This document shows, piece by piece, positions 62,935 through 64,000 of a stretch of DNA of 64,000 nucleotides (the stretch's first letter is position 1; every line of letters starts with the position of its first letter). Source of the DNA: Entomortierella parvispora (Eukaryota; Mortierellomycota; Mortierellomycetes; Mortierellales; Mortierellaceae); assembly GCA_963573315.1 (NCBI GenBank), contig OY752145.1:1054001-1118000 (forward strand), in the 5' to 3' direction. The notes beneath the pieces were generated by a model. It saw only the letters and a program-made list of their open reading frames with translations. It was not told the DNA's origin and searched no databases. A program made the translations under genes and the position numbers.

Positions 62935-64000
62935 TTAGTTCGCAGAGATGGCCTGAAGGTATGCCTTGCGGTAAGCATTCTCGTCGCAAGGACCTGTTGA
63001 GTAGAATGAGATAATATAAAGAACGAAAGAAAAGTTGTTAGAGAGGTACAAGAGTCCTGTCGTCAATTGGCCTTGCGAAAAGAATGAAAGTGATATATTG
63101 AATGATTTCCATTCAAAGGTCTTACGGTTAAGAGGGGTCCAGACGGGGTCCTCCTTGAACAGGCGCATGGCCTTGAGGTAGTTGTTGGTGTCGAGAGTGA
63201 AGCGGTGGTAAATTCCAGCAGGCTAGATTAACGTACAGAGCGCGTGAGTTTGACACATATTCAAAATCTCTATTGTTAGTTCTAGTGATGATGCCTTAGG
63301 AAGAGATAGGTTACATACCAAGACAATCAAGTCGCCAGACTCAACCTTGATGCGTACCCAACGATCTTGTTTGTCTATTTGCGTTCATATTCAATTGAGA
63401 GTCAACGGCAAGGTCCGGAGTATTCGAGATGAAGACGAACAGAGACAAAGAGCCGATACACACCTCTGATGTCGAAATAGCCAGTTCCCTCAAGAATTGC
63501 GCGGATTTCCTCATCCTCGTGCAGGTGCCTTCAAAAGAGCAAGGAAAAACAAAGATTAGGCACGCGGAAATCGATGTCAGGAAAGGAGGGGGCTTAGTCG
63601 ACTTTGAAGTGGGTCAAGAGGATTATCCATCCGGTTGTAAATGTGGCTGTTCTGTCCGTTGCGCCCCCTATGTCGTCCTGTCCACCAGTGCGGCCACCAC
63701 GACACTGCTGTTGTCATGCATACACATTGTTTAAAAATCTTGGTGGGAAAATTTAAAAAGTCCTGCTCATGGAGCAGAGTCCTTTCTAGGTCCAGTGGTG
63801 GGCGCCAATTTGTTCTTCCAGGCTATCAAACGTACTCTGCGAAGAAGGTCTTGATCTTCTCCTCAAAGACGGCGCCGAGACCCTCCTTCGAGACGGTGAT
63901 CTAAAACAATTGACGATTTTTAGTGGACTGTACTGTACAGTGAAGCTAAAGGACGCTGAGGACGGAGCGCTGCTATAACTACGCACCTGGTCGCGGTTCT
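62935..64000 (-). CDS. ADI1: Acireductone dioxygenase (methionine salvage), 5' end cut off
   Basis: Cupin enzyme of the methionine salvage pathway, converting acireductone to 2-keto-4-methylthiobutyrate and formate with Fe2+. The window holds the last six exons, 63987-64000 (partial), 63836-63900, 63464-63528, 63319-63374, 63126-63222 and 62935-62993, all in phase. Metal ligands are in [12 protein letters not shown] (two His and one Glu), with the third His in PAGIYHRF. Further family phrases are [15 protein letters not shown] and [15 protein letters not shown]. The first ~60 residues lie beyond the right edge. Very small exons (56-97 nt) are notable compared with neighbouring genes. The C-terminus is YLQAISAN. 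Confidence 0.93.

Overview
The window is nuclear DNA of a filamentous fungus. Its genes are intron-bearing and protein-coding, most introns are about 50-110 nt with GTAAGT-like donors, intergenic spaces are short, and pyrimidine-rich 5' leaders are common. A betaine-lipid synthase, a PRP8 intein, a ZZZ3-like Myb+ZZ protein and a RING-BRCT-BRCT (BRCA1/BARD1-like) gene point away from model yeasts and towards an early-diverging lineage. Mortierellomycotina is my best guess, as an inference only. I see no prophage, CRISPR array, rRNA or intact transposon. For almost every gene below I rebuilt the exon chain by hand and checked reading phase across each splice junction.

Layout. Left edge to 37 kb alternates strands almost perfectly. 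A truncated unknown gene (-) is followed by riboflavin synthase (+), the 2,555-codon splicing factor PRP8 with a 210-residue mini-intein (-), an FAHD1-type acylpyruvase (+), ribosome-biogenesis factor TSR1 (-) and splicing factor Cactin (+). Next come a secreted tandem-repeat protein (-), cysteinyl-tRNA synthetase with a probable mitochondrial pre-sequence (+), a PRELI/Ups lipid-transfer protein (-), the mitochondrial Hsp70 escort factor Zim17 (+) and a BUB2-type mitotic-exit GAP with a very long N-terminal extension (-). An unrecognised protein (-) lies head to head with the BRCA1/BARD1-like gene (+), which converges on a small rhodanese/CDC25-like phosphatase (-). From 37.5 to 43.2 kb two minus-strand nuclear genes follow, a ZZZ3-like protein and a large coiled-coil protein. 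From 43.9 kb a plus-strand run carries gamma-adaptin, GST-kappa, a secreted protein, betaine-lipid synthase and a multi-pass RING-H2 ligase, interrupted by one minus-strand tRNA-Gly(GCC). The right end holds UNC-45/She4 (-) and a truncated acireductone dioxygenase (-).

Themes. The genes are mainly housekeeping and do not form a biosynthetic cluster. Recurrent themes are pre-mRNA splicing (PRP8, Cactin), mitochondrial function (Ups-like, Zim17, possibly the CysRS long form) and membrane or trafficking functions (gamma-adaptin, betaine lipid, RING-TM). Tetranucleotide microsatellites, long G/C homopolymers and a few unusually long introns (about 700-840 nt) are concentrated in non-coding parts. 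The most notable features are the PRP8 mini-intein, which ends 23 nt before a spliceosomal intron, and the BRCA1/BARD1-like gene paired with an unrecognised gene.
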